NCBI GenBank assembly: GCA_963719005.1
Contig: CAVRAR010000016.1
Coordinates: forward strand, 62,001 to 126,000
Reading direction: 5' to 3'
Source: G963675935 sp963719005
GTDB taxonomy: Bacteria > Planctomycetota > Planctomycetia > Pirellulales > Thermoguttaceae
Length of the DNA stretch: 64,000 nt
Translations under genes and position numbers: made by a program
The notes under the pieces: model-generated
Databases searched by the model: none
Told to the model about the DNA's origin: nothing
What the model saw: the letters and a program-made list of their open reading frames with translations, nothing else
Part shown: positions 1-9,576 of the stretch, one piece after another
Layout of the letters: every line of letters begins with the position of its first letter
Position numbering within the stretch: the stretch's first letter is position 1

Positions 1-1
1 C

Positions 2-775
2 CGCGTCATCGCCGAAACCAAGAACAAAACCGACCGTATCGACGCCCGGGTGTTAGCCGAATTCCTGGCATTAGACATGATCCCTCAATCCTATCGGCCC
101 ACGCCGCGGTTGCGAGCCTATCGTCGCCTGGTGCGTTACCGGCATTTTGCGCGCGGTCGGGTGACTTCCGTGCGCTGCAAGATTCGGCATATACTCAGCG
201 ATTACAACCTGGATCGGCCGAACCTCTTCACCGCCGAGGGCTTGGAATACTTGCAAGCCGTCGAGGTTTCTCCGGCCGACCGCTGGGTATTGGAGCAGTT
301 TGTGTCGCAGTGGCAGCAGCATCGCAGCCAGGTGCAGGCGGCCAACAAGCAACTGCGGGAGTTTGCCAAGAAAGCGCCGTTGGCCGAACGCGAACACCGC
401 GAAGTGCTCCGCAGTATTCCGATGATTGGCAGCGTAACGTTGGACGTGGTACTCAGCGAGTTGGGCGACGTGCGGCGTTTTCATTCGCAAAAGAAAGCGG
501 TGGCTTACGCCGGGCTGGATCCGGGAGTGCGGGCGTCGGCGGATCGGCGAAAAGAGTTGCACATCACCAAGGAGGGATCGCGGCTGTTGCGTTGGGCTCT
601 GGTGGAGGCGGCTTGGCGGTTGGTCGTCAAGAGCCGCTATTGGGGATTCCGTTACGAACGGCTGAAAGGTCGGATCGGGGCCAAAAAGGCGATCGTGGCG
701 ACAGCGCGGCGGCTACTGTGCGTGATGGTGGCGATGCTTCAAAGCGGACAGCGGTATCGCCTGTCGGCGGCGTGA
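2..775 (+). CDS. IS110-family transposase, 5'-truncated by the window edge
   Basis: The frame is open from base 2, so the gene begins outside the window; the GTG at 50 is internal. The first visible residues contain KTDRIDA, the last acidic motif of the DEDD (RuvC-like) catalytic domain of IS110 transposases. The C-terminal half carries the transposase_20 domain with IPMIGSVTLDVVLSELGD, a helix-hairpin-helix-like segment, followed by AYAGLDPGV, containing the conserved Ser/Gly-rich region of this family. IS110 enzymes catalyse site-specific insertion without classical inverted repeats, and recent work shows that some use a bridge RNA from the element ends. The 3' flank (776 onward) could hold such an end, but I cannot delimit it. 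Family assignment is firm; activity cannot be judged without the missing N-terminus. Confidence 0.9.
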   Translation, partial: RVIAETKNKTDRIDARVLAEFLALDMIPQSYRPTPRLRAYRRLVRYRHFARGRVTSVRCKIRHILSDYNLDRPNLFTAEGLEYLQAVEVSPADRWVLEQFVSQWQQHRSQVQAANKQLREFAKKAPLAEREHREVLRSIPMIGSVTLDVVLSELGDVRRFHSQKKAVAYAGLDPGVRASADRRKELHITKEGSRLLRWALVEAAWRLVVKSRYWGFRYERLKGRIGAKKAIVATARRLLCVMVAMLQSGQRYRLSAA

Positions 776-1295
776 GGTGAATTTTCATCGTTCTTTCAGA
801 ACAACCCTGGAGAAATCGCAGCGTACAAGATCAAGCCGAAACCGGTGGACGTGACGACTTGAGGACGACCCCGACACAAGTCCTGAATGGCGGCCGCTTC
901 GGCGACCGACCTTCGATAGGGTGAATGGTGGCGTCCTTTGAAAACTTTTTTCATGGCGACGTTCGGCCCAGCCGACGATCCCGAATAGATGGTTGAGCGT
1001 ACACGTTCACGTCGGCTCAGAACTCGAAATCAGCAGGAGGGAGCGAGTTCTTCCTCCGCCTCGGGCTCAGGGAATGTGTGGCAGCAGCCGCAGGAACCGC
1101 CCGCGGACCCTCGGACGAACGTGACCAGATCGACCGAGGCCGACGGCGAGGGGAATGTGGCAGACATCTGCCTCACGTTTCTTGCACCGGACGGCTTGAC
1201 AAAAATGCTTTCATAGATGGACTTGAGTCCGCCTGAAAGGCACGGGGCGGACTAAAGTCCACCCTACGATGACGAACAACCCGTGAGCCCGACGC
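776..1295. other. Intergenic region, no supported gene
   Basis: Lies between the IS110 transposase and the PilM-like gene. A 75-codon frame from 989 has no recognisable domain and an Arg/Ser-rich composition typical of chance frames in GC-rich DNA, so I do not call it. The 3' end of the IS110 element and the promoter of the next operon should be here. A palindromic repeat occupies 1218-1267. Confidence 0.5.
1218..1267. repeat. REP-like palindrome, GGCGGACT-AAAGTCC family (copy 1)
   Basis: Two arms, GGACTTGAGTCCGCC and GGCGGACTAAAGTCCACC, each itself palindromic, are separated by about a dozen bases. Related copies occur at 5598-5654, 34965-35047 and, with CCGACT in place of GGCGGACT, at 37214-37276. 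All are intergenic. Confidence 0.8.
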
Positions 1296-2795
1296 ATGTC
1301 TCAGCTCCTCGCTCTGGAATGGAACAGTCATGAGATTCGCGTGGCCGCGGCCTCCGCGCACGGCAGCCGGATCGTTATTGAACATGCCTTCCTGATTCCC
1401 TGGAACGAGGAGGACGCCGCCGACGTCAAAGGGGACAGTCTCATTTTCGCTGAAGCGAAAATCGGGGCAGTCCCCGATCAGGCCGAGCAGCGCGTCGGCC
1501 AACGGATCGCCGAGGAACTGGACGCCAGAGGGATTTCGCGTCCTCCGGCTCTGGTGGCGGTGGGGCGCGGCAGCATCGAACTGCGACAGCTTCAACTCCC
1601 GCCCGCGCCCGATGAAGAGCTGCCGGACATGGTTCGTTTCCAGGCCGCCAGGGAGTTCAACGAGTTGGACGAACACTGGCTGTTGGACTTCGTGCCGATC
1701 GACCAGGGGGCCGAAGGTTCTCGCACGGTGTTGGCGATGGCCATTGCGCCGGCGGTAATCCGGCAGATCGAAGGGGTCTGCCAACAGGCGGGTCTGAAGA
1801 TGCAGCGGCTGCTGTTGCGGCCGTGTGCCGCGGCGTCGCTATTGACCGGCGAGATGGCCGGGGCAAAGGGGGAGTTGCGGCTGCTGGTCGATCTGCTCTC
1901 CGATGAGGTCGATCTGACGGTGGTTTGCGACGGCAAGGCGGTCTTCTTGCGGACAATGCGGCTGGGCGGCGGTTCGCCCTCTCTGCCCGCTCTGCTGGCC
2001 GAAATCCGCCTGACGATGGCCGCCGTGCAGAGCCAATTGGCCGGGCGAAAGGTCGAGGCGATCGTGCTGTGCGGTGAGGACGAAATGCACGCCGATCTGG
2101 CGCGTAGCGTCGAAGCCGAACTGGCGATGCCGGTGAAACTGTTCGATCCATTTGGCGGCTTCGAGCGCGGGCCCGCGCTGCGAGGGCTGCCGTTGGAGCA
2201 TCCCGGCCGCTTCGCCCCCCTGCTGGGGATGTGCCAGGCGGAACTGCGGCAAGAGGGGCACGCGGTCGATTTCCTGCACCCCCGCCACCGCGCCGAAGCG
2301 CCGAACAGACGGCGAAAATGGGTCATCGCCGGCTCGGCCCTGGCGGCGTTGCTATTGCTCTATGTCGTGGTCGCCCGCGTTCAGCACTACGTGCTGGCGT
2401 GTGAGGTCGAGGCGTTGGAGAATGAAGCCAAGACGCTAGACACCAAAGCGAACTTGCCCAATACGAAGCAGACTCGCGAGGCCGCGGCCGCGATTGCGAA
2501 GTGGACGGCCGACGATACGATTTGGCTCGATAAGCTTCTGGCGCTGAGCGAGAACTTTCCGCCCGCCCAGGATGCGATTCTCTATGAGCTGACGGTCTCT
2601 ATCCGGCAGAACGAGAGCCAGATCGGCTTGAGAGGCGCTGCCCGTAACGCCGGCATCATCGCCAAGATGGAAGAGCAGGCGCGCGCCCGCGTCGGGCGAA
2701 TCGCCCCCAAGAGCAGCGGCCAGGATCTTACCGCCAAAGATTATGCGTGGCGATTCGACGATACGGTGAAACTGGACCGGGGGCGGAAGCCATGA
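1296..2795 (+). CDS. PilM/GspL-like actin-fold protein fused to a PilN-like membrane segment
   Basis: A 499-residue protein. Residues 1-about 330 resemble the actin-like PilM/cytoplasmic GspL fold, beginning LLALEWNSHEIRV, which matches the phosphate-1 strand. A single membrane helix follows at about 342-361 (WVIAGSALAALLLLYVVV), then a coiled-coil-prone periplasmic tail (ALENEAKTLDTKANLP) like PilN/GspL. In type II secretion and type IV pilus systems PilM binds the cytoplasmic tail of PilN and links the inner-membrane platform to the ATPase; here both appear in one chain, as in GspL. The stop overlaps the next start (ATGA), which indicates translational coupling. Residues 46-60 are encoded by a REP-like palindrome, an odd in-frame insertion. 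The subfamily name (GspL or PilM-N) is inference. Confidence 0.75.
   Translation: MSQLLALEWNSHEIRVAAASAHGSRIVIEHAFLIPWNEEDAADVKGDSLIFAEAKIGAVPDQAEQRVGQRIAEELDARGISRPPALVAVGRGSIELRQLQLPPAPDEELPDMVRFQAAREFNELDEHWLLDFVPIDQGAEGSRTVLAMAIAPAVIRQIEGVCQQAGLKMQRLLLRPCAAASLLTGEMAGAKGELRLLVDLLSDEVDLTVVCDGKAVFLRTMRLGGGSPSLPALLAEIRLTMAAVQSQLAGRKVEAIVLCGEDEMHADLARSVEAELAMPVKLFDPFGGFERGPALRGLPLEHPGRFAPLLGMCQAELRQEGHAVDFLHPRHRAEAPNRRRKWVIAGSALAALLLLYVVVARVQHYVLACEVEALENEAKTLDTKANLPNTKQTREAAAAIAKWTADDTIWLDKLLALSENFPPAQDAILYELTVSIRQNESQIGLRGAARNAGIIAKMEEQARARVGRIAPKSSGQDLTAKDYAWRFDDTVKLDRGRKP
1431..1475. repeat. REP-like hairpin inside the pilM-like coding sequence
   Basis: Forty-five bases start with GGGGACAGTCTC, pass through the hairpin core ATTTTCGCTGAAGCGAAAAT and end with GGGGCAGTCCCC. 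They therefore add exactly 15 codons without shifting the frame. The outer motif GGGGACAG recurs at 32833 in an intergenic palindrome. Confidence 0.7.
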
Positions 2796-3748
2796 CGCTA
2801 CAGCGCCGAGAGAGAATCCTGGCGTACTCCGCCGGCGGGCTGCTGGTCGTGCTGGCCGGCTACTTCCTCCTCTTTGCCGGTGAGAGCCGTTCCACGACGG
2901 AACTCAAAGACGCTCTCGACAGCTTGAACAACGACCTGGTGGCCAAGCGGCAACTGGCAGCGGACGACGCCCGCGACGCCAAGAGGATGATCGAGTGGCG
3001 CAGTTGCGCGTTGCCTTCCGATCGGGCCACCGCTCTGACGCTCTACCAGAACTGGCTGTGCGCCTGCGCCGATCAATGTCACTTCCAACACCGGATCGTC
3101 GAAGCGCGAGAGATGGAAAATCGCGCCCACATGTACACACGCATGTCATTTACCGTTCGCGGTCACGTATCGCTGGCCGACTTGACGCAGTTCTTGTTTG
3201 ACTTTTACAGCGCCGGCCACCTCCAGCAGATTCGGCAAATGACCATGAAGCCCGTGGAACACACGAGCGAACTGGACGTGGCCATGACGGTCGAGGCCCT
3301 GTCGCTGCCGAACCCCAGCCGCAAAGATCAGCTTAGCAAGGAGCCGGGCCGTGGGCTACGGCTGGCCAAGGTCGAGGATTACCGCGAGCCGATCGTGAAG
3401 CGAAACCTCTTCGCCCCTTATACGCCCCCGCCGGCCGTCGGGCCACGGGTGGCCAACAAGAAAGCCGACAAACCGAAAGAGTCGGTCGATACAGCCCAGT
3501 TTACCTTCGTGACCGGATTCACCGAGATTGACGGGTTCCGGCAGGTATGGATTCAAGATCGGATTGGGGGCAAGACGTGGCAGCTCAACGAAGGGGGGGA
3601 ATTCAAAGTCGGCGCACTCAGCGGCAGAGTTCGGAAGATTGCCCCCACTCACGAAGTCACGCTCGATTTCGACGGTCACCGCCGCCGGCTGCGCGACGGC
3701 GACAACCTTCGCGGCGGCATCGAGGTTGACGGGTACGGCAAGAATTGA
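2792..3748 (+). CDS. PilO/GspM-like membrane protein with PilP-like C-terminal domain
   Basis: A 318-residue protein starting at the ATG that overlaps the upstream stop by four bases. One membrane helix lies at about residues 9-28 (LAYSAGGLLVVLAGYFLLFA), followed by a coiled-coil and a ferredoxin-like periplasmic domain of the PilO/GspM kind to about residue 190. The motif VKRNLFAPY at about residue 200 matches the linker preceding GspC/PilP homology regions, and the C-terminal ~80 residues form a short beta domain (GKTWQLNEGGEF, LDFDGHRRRLRDGD) like PilP or GspC-HR. In such systems PilN/PilO form the inner-membrane ring and PilP docks to the secretin; a fusion would join these roles. The domain reading is by sequence pattern only and the PilP part is less certain than the operon context. 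Confidence 0.65.
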   Translation: MTLQRRERILAYSAGGLLVVLAGYFLLFAGESRSTTELKDALDSLNNDLVAKRQLAADDARDAKRMIEWRSCALPSDRATALTLYQNWLCACADQCHFQHRIVEAREMENRAHMYTRMSFTVRGHVSLADLTQFLFDFYSAGHLQQIRQMTMKPVEHTSELDVAMTVEALSLPNPSRKDQLSKEPGRGLRLAKVEDYREPIVKRNLFAPYTPPPAVGPRVANKKADKPKESVDTAQFTFVTGFTEIDGFRQVWIQDRIGGKTWQLNEGGEFKVGALSGRVRKIAPTHEVTLDFDGHRRRLRDGDNLRGGIEVDGYGKN

Positions 3749-3820
3749 CGATTTCACGGAAACCGTGTACGATACTGTAATTGGCGGGACAGCAGTCCCA
3801 AGCGTTAAGGAGACCCGATC

Positions 3821-4696
3821 ATGCGATTGACTCTTGCAATCTCGGCCATTCTGTTCGCCGCCCTGGCGAGCGAGCCCCCGGCAGCCTGGGGACAGATGGG
3901 CAGCAGCGGCATGTCGGGCTCGTCGGGTATGTTCGGCAGCAGCCGCAGCTTCGGCTCGGGCCTCTCGGCCGGGCAAAGCTCCGCCTTCGGCAGCTCCTTC
4001 GGATCCTCGTTCGGCTCGGGCATGGGCGGGAGTAGCTTCGGGAGCATGGGCGGTAATAGCTTCGGGGGCGGCGGGAATAGCTTCGGGAGCATGGGCGGCT
4101 CTAGCTTCGGGAGCATGGGCGGAAATAGCTTCGGCGGACAATCCCCGTTCGTCGGCGTGAACCAACAGCAATTGAGCGGCCGCGGGTTCGTCGGCGCTAA
4201 CCAACTCAATGGCGCCGGCATGAATCCAGGTATGTCAGGCTTGGGCAGCGGCGGAATGCAGGGGCTTGGGATGCCCGGCATGCAGGGCATGGGCAACAGG
4301 GCGTCCTCGATGTATCCGAACGATTCGGGACAGTATCCCAACGGTCAAGGTAATATGCCGGGCAACGGCCGCGGTGGCGTGACGATCCGCACTGTTCTGA
4401 GCGTGAACTTCGAACCCCCCGCGGTCGCTGCGCCGCGGTTCAATTCTGTGGTGTCGAAGCGTTTGGCTGATTTGCCGGCGATCCATTGGCGCAGCCCGAA
4501 CCAGGTTGAGATCCGGGGACGGACGGCGATCCTTCGCGGGGTCGTTGCCACGGAGCACGATCGCGACTTAGCGGAACGAGTGGCTCGCCTAGAGGCCTCT
4601 GTTGACCAAGTGGATAACCAACTGGTGGTGGCGTCGAGCCCGTCGAAGCCGGCGAAGGCTGCTGGGGCGGCTGATAAGCCGGCGGCATCGCATTAG
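3821..4696 (+). CDS. Secreted Gly/Ser/Phe-repeat protein with C-terminal BON domain
   Basis: A 291-residue protein with a clear signal peptide (MRLTLAISAILFAALASEPP), preceded by AAGGAGA eight bases before the ATG. Residues about 26-115 are low-complexity repeats of the type SFGSMGGN, encoded by near-identical 24-36 bp units around 4020-4140. A BON domain follows at about 212-275 (VEIRGRTAILRGVVATEHD, then LVV), the fold known to bind phospholipid or peptidoglycan-associated partners in OsmY-like proteins. Position directly after the pilus-like genes suggests an envelope role. The last 257 bases overlap an opposing gene. Two other BON proteins lie at 18620 and 42749. Confidence 0.75.
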   Translation: MRLTLAISAILFAALASEPPAAWGQMGSSGMSGSSGMFGSSRSFGSGLSAGQSSAFGSSFGSSFGSGMGGSSFGSMGGNSFGGGGNSFGSMGGSSFGSMGGNSFGGQSPFVGVNQQQLSGRGFVGANQLNGAGMNPGMSGLGSGGMQGLGMPGMQGMGNRASSMYPNDSGQYPNGQGNMPGNGRGGVTIRTVLSVNFEPPAVAAPRFNSVVSKRLADLPAIHWRSPNQVEIRGRTAILRGVVATEHDRDLAERVARLEASVDQVDNQLVVASSPSKPAKAAGAADKPAASH

Positions 4697-5537
4697 AAGC
4701 CCGCTGATTCCACCAAGGCGGCGGCGGCCAGTACGGCTGTTGTCCGGCCGGCTGCTGCCAGCTTGCAGGCGGTGCTTCCATAGCCGCGGCGCGCGACGCC
4801 ATGTTTGGCGGGATCGCGATGGTCGAGATGGTCATTCGCCTCGGATGCCCGCCGTCATTCTGCGGCATCGCCGCGTCGGCCGCAGCGGCGGCTTCGTAAG
4901 ACGTGCGCCGCACGTCGCCGGAGTCGGCCGAGCCCGGATCGCCACCCGCCAAAGCCGCACGCATACTCGCCGCGGAAGGCAGCGTCGGGCCGGCGGGGAT
5001 AGGTTGGCGCGGCGTTCCCGGCAGCAGCAGCCGGTGTTGATCGCCCACGATCGCCGGGCTGTTCTTCGGTTCGAAGCGTACGATCAGCGAAATCTCTTTT
5101 TGCACGCCGCCCACCTCGTCCCAGGGGATCCATACGCTGTACGAATGTCCGAGCTTCGACTTGCTGTAATGGGCGGGAAGCTGTTCCGGCGTGAAGACGT
5201 ATTTTCGGTCGGGCCGGGCGCTGCTCGGATCGCGGCCGTTCTCGTCGAAAGCATAGACGACCAACACCCCATCCACCTTGGTCGGACTCTCCTTCTTCCC
5301 CTCGTAGAACATCAGCCGTCCGCCGAAACCGCGAACCGGCGGCGTATTGCTCCGCGTCAACACCGTGTCGGTCCAAAACGCGATGATCCTGTCGGGCTTT
5401 CCGGCCTTTTCGTCGCCAAACGGCCAGATCCCGCCTTCGACCGACGTCGCAAGCCATGCCAACAACAGCAGACATCCCAGGGCTTTTCGGGCGTTCGGAA
5501 GCGGAAAACCGTCTCGTTTCATGGATAGTTCCAACAT
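4440..5537 (-). CDS. Secreted proline-rich protein of unknown function
   Basis: I chose the start at 5537 because AAAGGGA lies seven bases upstream; an in-frame ATG at 5522 is an alternative. The N-terminus is a signal peptide (ALGCLLLLAWLATSVEGG). Residues about 40-190 form a compact domain (RIIAFWTDTVLTR, GVLVVYAFDENGRDPSS, YSVWIPWDEVGG) that I recognise only as a conserved planctomycete-type hypothetical. The rest is Pro/Gln/Ala-rich and probably disordered. The last ~85 codons run antisense to the BON domain of the neighbouring gene, which is unusual; an indel that removed the natural stop near 4690-4750 is a plausible cause. It is downstream of the secretin on the same strand. Confidence 0.6.
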   Translation of the reverse strand: MLELSMKRDGFPLPNARKALGCLLLLAWLATSVEGGIWPFGDEKAGKPDRIIAFWTDTVLTRSNTPPVRGFGGRLMFYEGKKESPTKVDGVLVVYAFDENGRDPSSARPDRKYVFTPEQLPAHYSKSKLGHSYSVWIPWDEVGGVQKEISLIVRFEPKNSPAIVGDQHRLLLPGTPRQPIPAGPTLPSAASMRAALAGGDPGSADSGDVRRTSYEAAAAADAAMPQNDGGHPRRMTISTIAIPPNMASRAAAMEAPPASWQQPAGQQPYWPPPPWWNQRASNAMPPAYQPPQQPSPASTGSTPPPVGYPLGQQRPLGEPLVPLSRDRAPWQRPREGSPSVPGSQPGSGCANGSPANQPNASTPQN

Positions 5538-5597
5538 GAGACATCCCTTTGCGGCACTAACGAAGGGGCCGTAACAATGTAAACTGACCGATTGTTG

Positions 5598-5654
5598 TAG
5601 GGCGGATTTCAATCCGCCCCGTACTTGTTTGGCGGACTGAAGTCCGCCCTACGA
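5598..5654. repeat. REP-like palindrome, GGCGGACT family (copy 2)
   Basis: Arms TAGGGCGGATTTCAATCCGCC and GGCGGACTGAAGTCCGCCCTA face each other across a short spacer, between the secretin stop and the downstream secreted-protein start. This could form a strong hairpin in the transcript between the two genes. Confidence 0.85.
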
Positions 5655-5674
5655 TGAAATGCGAAGTTATTCTG

Positions 5675-8600
5675 TCACGGTTCCCAACGAGAGAATGAAC
5701 CTCGTTGCGGTTGTTGTTGTCGCTGTTGTTGTTGCGGCGCCGGTTGCTGATACGTTGCCGGCTGGGCAGTGTTTGGATCCGACGGTTGTTGATAGATCGC
5801 CGGCTGAATCGGCCCGCTAGACGCAGGCGAACCGTTGGTCGGGCATTGAGCCTGTTGTTCTATCCAGCGGCGACGGGCGTTCGCCTCCGAGTCGTTCGGC
5901 GCGGGATCGCCGTTCGAGGGTGGGAGGCGAATCGCATCGGAACTGGGCGCGATCACCGCGGGGCCTCGCGACGGCGGCGGACCCGGCGGGTTGGCCGACG
6001 GCGGCGGGGTCGTCGGTTGACGGCCCGGCGTGCCGGTGGGAGCGGGAACCGGCTCGGCGACGTCCTTTTCGGGAGGCAGCGAACCCGGCTCGTATTTCAA
6101 GTCGGGGTAGATCACCTTGGTCTCCGAGTCGGACCAGTTGTCGGTTCGTTTGCGCAGGCCCGCTTCGCCGTAGATCGCCGTCACGTCGCACAGGCACCAA
6201 CTCATCCGGGCCGCTTCCGCCCGCTTGATCGCATCGGCGTCGGCCTCGTTCCTGACGATGTGCGGGGTCATGATGATCAGCAATTCGGTTCTGGTGTTCG
6301 AGGTGCTGTCGTAACGGAACAGGTGGCCCAGCAGCGGCACGTCGCCCAGCAACGGCACCTTGCGATGCGACTCGTTCTTGGTCTTTGCGATCAATCCGCC
6401 GAGCACCACCGTCTGCTCGCTCATCGCGCTGACGGTCGTCTGCGCCACCGTGGTGTCGATGATCGGCGAGCGGATGACCTGCCGCCGGTGGAGGCGTAGA
6501 TGGGGATGCCCGTCGCCTCGGGCTCCAAGGCCGATTTCTCGGCGTCGATTTGCATGACCACCAACCCGTCGGGGCTGATCCGCGGAGTGACGCCCAGGAT
6601 CACGCCGACGTTCTGCGGTTGCACCGAGTTGGTCACTCCGGTGGACGTGGTGCTGACCTGGTTGATGGTCGGCACTCGCTGGCCGACCTGGACGAAGGCC
6701 GGCTGATTGTCCAACGTCATGATCTGCGGCCGCTGGAGGACTTCGATGCGGTGGTTTTCGGCCAGCGCACGGAGCAGGAGGCTGACGTTTTCGCTGGCCA
6801 ACGACAGCACCAGGCCGCCGTAGCCGAGTTGGCCGTTCTGCCGGCCGAGGCCGAAGTTCGACAGGCCCTGCCCGCCGACGGCGTTGGCATTGAGGTTGCC
6901 CGTGGCGTTGTTGCCCAGCGGATTGCCATTGTTGAAGTTGAAACCGGGATTGGCCTCGGCCGATGCGATGCTCTGCACGGTGGTTCCGTTCGGCAGCGTC
7001 GTCGAGGTGTTCTGGATGTTGCTCAAAGGCTGCGGTCGAACAGCACGGAATCCTGCAACCCAAGCTCGATGCCGAACTCGTTCGTATTGCCCAAGTCGAT
7101 CTCGGCGATCAGCACCTGGATCATCACCATCGGCGGCCGGGCGTCGAGCTGGTCGATGATCCCCTTGACTTCGTCGAAGAACCTGCGGCGTGGCGCTGAG
7201 CATCAGGCTGTTGCTGACGACTTCCGGCACCACGACCACTTCGCGCTCGATCTGCTCGAAGGCGCTGGTCATGCCGGGAACTTGCTCGACCTGACGCTCG
7301 CTGCTGAGGAACGTGTTGATCGTGTTCGGCCACCTGCAGGGCGGGCGAGTTCTTCAGGCGAAACACCACGCTCTTGCGGTTCCGCACGCTGTCGTCCAGC
7401 CGCGTGAGAATCGCCTCGACCACGTTCAGATCGGCCTTCGACCCGAAGGCGATGATGCTGTTGGTGCGCGTGTCGACGGCGAATCGCAAGGGCACCAGCG
7501 TGTTCCCGGCGCCCGAGGCCGTCGTCTGCATCGCCGCCTGTTGCCGCCGCGCCCTGCGCGGCTTGCAGTGAGAAGAGCGCATCCAGCATGGACGACAGGT
7601 TCTTGGCGTCGCCGTTGACGATCGTGAACACCTTGATCTGCGGCCTCGGCGGCCGGCAGATCGTCGAGCTGTCGGATGAGCGCTTCGAGCAAATCCAGGT
7701 TTTCCGGCGGCGCGGAGACGACCACGGCGTTCGAGCGAACGTCGGCCGTGATGTGGACGTCGCTGAGAATGCCGGAGTTCAAGCAGCTTCCGCTCCTCGG
7801 CGTCGACGGTAAGGAAGCGGAGCATGGCCGAGCGCTGGTCGCTCTGCTGCTGGTTCGGCTGGCGCGCCGGGCTGGGTCGGCTGCCCCGGCATGTAGGGCT
7901 GGCCCGGCTGGCCGACGCGGCTGCCGGTCGCGGCGCCGATCGCCTGCATGTAGAATCGCCGCCAAGTCCTGCGCGGAGGAATGCTTCAACTGGATGATGC
8001 GAACCTCGTTGACCGCGGCGCTGGTGGCCGTGTCGATGCGGTGGATCAGATCGGCCACCTCGGCCATGTCGCGAGGACTCGCCTGGACGATCAGAGCGTT
8101 CGAGCGGGCGTCGGCGGTCACGTGAACCACCGTTCCCAGTTGGGCCGGGTTTTGGTAGAACTGCTGGATCGTGCCTTGCGCCGTGACGGCCGAAGCATAC
8201 TTGAGGCGGAACACCTGGAACTGCGTGTTCGGGTCCACCGGCTGATCCAGGCGCTCGACCAGATCTTTCACCGTCCGCACGTTTTCGGGCCGGCCGACGA
8301 TCAGCATCGCGTTCGGCTTCACGATCGGCGTGATGCTGACGTCGCCTTGCCGCGACAGGAAGACCTCGTCGTAAAGCTGCTGCACCAGGTCGGCCATCGC
8401 CTGGCAATCGACGTTCCGCAGCGGCAGCAGTTCGATCGCCGGCTTCGTCTCGGCGCTGAGCCGCTCGATCTGGTTGATGATCTCCATCACCTGCTCCACG
8501 TCCTGCGTGTTGCCGCGCAGCACGAGCACGTCGAGGCCGTCGAGCATTTCAATCTGCACCGGGCTGAGCAGCCCGGCGTGACCCTTGCCGTCGGCCGGCC

Positions 8601-9406
8601 TTTCGGCTGGAGCGATGACCGGCAGAGTCTTGGGTTGCGGCGCCGCCGCGCCTTCCCGCGGCTGGAAAAGCATGGCCGCCAACGGCGGACCGGCCGGCTG
8701 CGTGCCGGTCGAATTGCGGATCACCTCGGCCACCTGCTGGATGCTCGGCGACGTGCGCCGACTTCAGTGGAAGCAGACGGACGTCTCTGCCGCCGGCCTC
8801 GCTCGGGCTGTCGAGGACTTGGATCAATCGGGCAAATGCGCCGACCAGCGCGGCGGCCCCTTCCGCATTCACCTTGGAAGTCGTGGGATCGATCGTCACG
8901 TCGATATCGCCGCCCGACAGCGTCAGACGGTATTGCTTCGCCGGCGGCCGCTGCACCGACGTCGGGGCCAGCCGGCTGCCCAAGATGCTCGACAAAGCTC
9001 GGTCGATCTGCTGCGGGGTTGCATAGTGAAGCGTAATGTTGCGCGATTGAGGCGTGGCAATCGGGGCCTCGCGGTTGTCCGACCGTCGGACGGCGGCCGC
9101 AGGCGCGGCTGCCGACAATCGTTGACCGACGCGCGATTGGATTTCCGCCGGCGCCTGCACGATGACCTGAGAGGTCCGCTCGTCGGCCGCAATTCGGACC
9201 CCGGCAAATACGCCGAACTCCGTTCGCAGCCGGTCGGCGGTTGCCGGCGCTTGGCCGGTCGGGCATGAATAGACGCGGACCGTCAGGTCGTTCTGCGCTG
9301 AGGCGGAGCGGGCGGTGAAGGACAGGGTAACGAACAGCCCAAGAACCACGTACAGCATCTGTCGAAAGGGCTGCCTGCAAGTGCTTGTCTTGAGTACTGT
9401 ATTCAC
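5675..9406 (-). CDS. gspD: GspD/PilQ-like outer-membrane secretin, interrupted by multiple frameshifts
   Basis: Across about 1,244 codons the reading moves between frames at least eight times while secretin similarity stays continuous. The N-terminus is a signal peptide (MLYVVLGLFVTLSFTARSAS from residue 17). Several N1-type secretin_N repeats follow (for example LLPLRNVDCQAMADLVQQLY, ITPIVKPNAMLIVGRPENV, VFRLKYASAVTAQGTIQQFY). The pore domain shows GVILGVTPRISPDGLVVMQI and the signature VPLLGDVPLLGHLFRYD near 6330, then a Pro/Gln-rich tail. The secretin forms the outer-membrane gate of type II secretion or type IV pili and fits gspE and gspF just upstream. Some shifts are clear one-base losses, for example CTTTGAGC near 7025 where CTTTTGAGC restores the frame. 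I favour sequence error over true decay, since the length is a multiple of three and motifs are intact. Confidence 0.85.
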
Positions 9407-9576
9407 TTGGAGTTGTTCCTTGTTGATCGGCCGATCGCTTGGAACCCCGGTTTGCCTCCCCCGCGCAACCGATACATTGCGATATTACCGTCGCAGGACG
9501 GATAATCGGCAAACTTTGCGCAGTTCTCCAAGAGAAACAGGAAATCTGCGATTTGCCTGACCCTAGATTGCCCAGC

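Noticed and set aside
989..1216. Possible 75-codon gene after the IS110 transposase
   Set aside because: No ribosome-binding site, no domain and Arg/Ser-rich composition; such frames are frequent by chance in GC-rich DNA.
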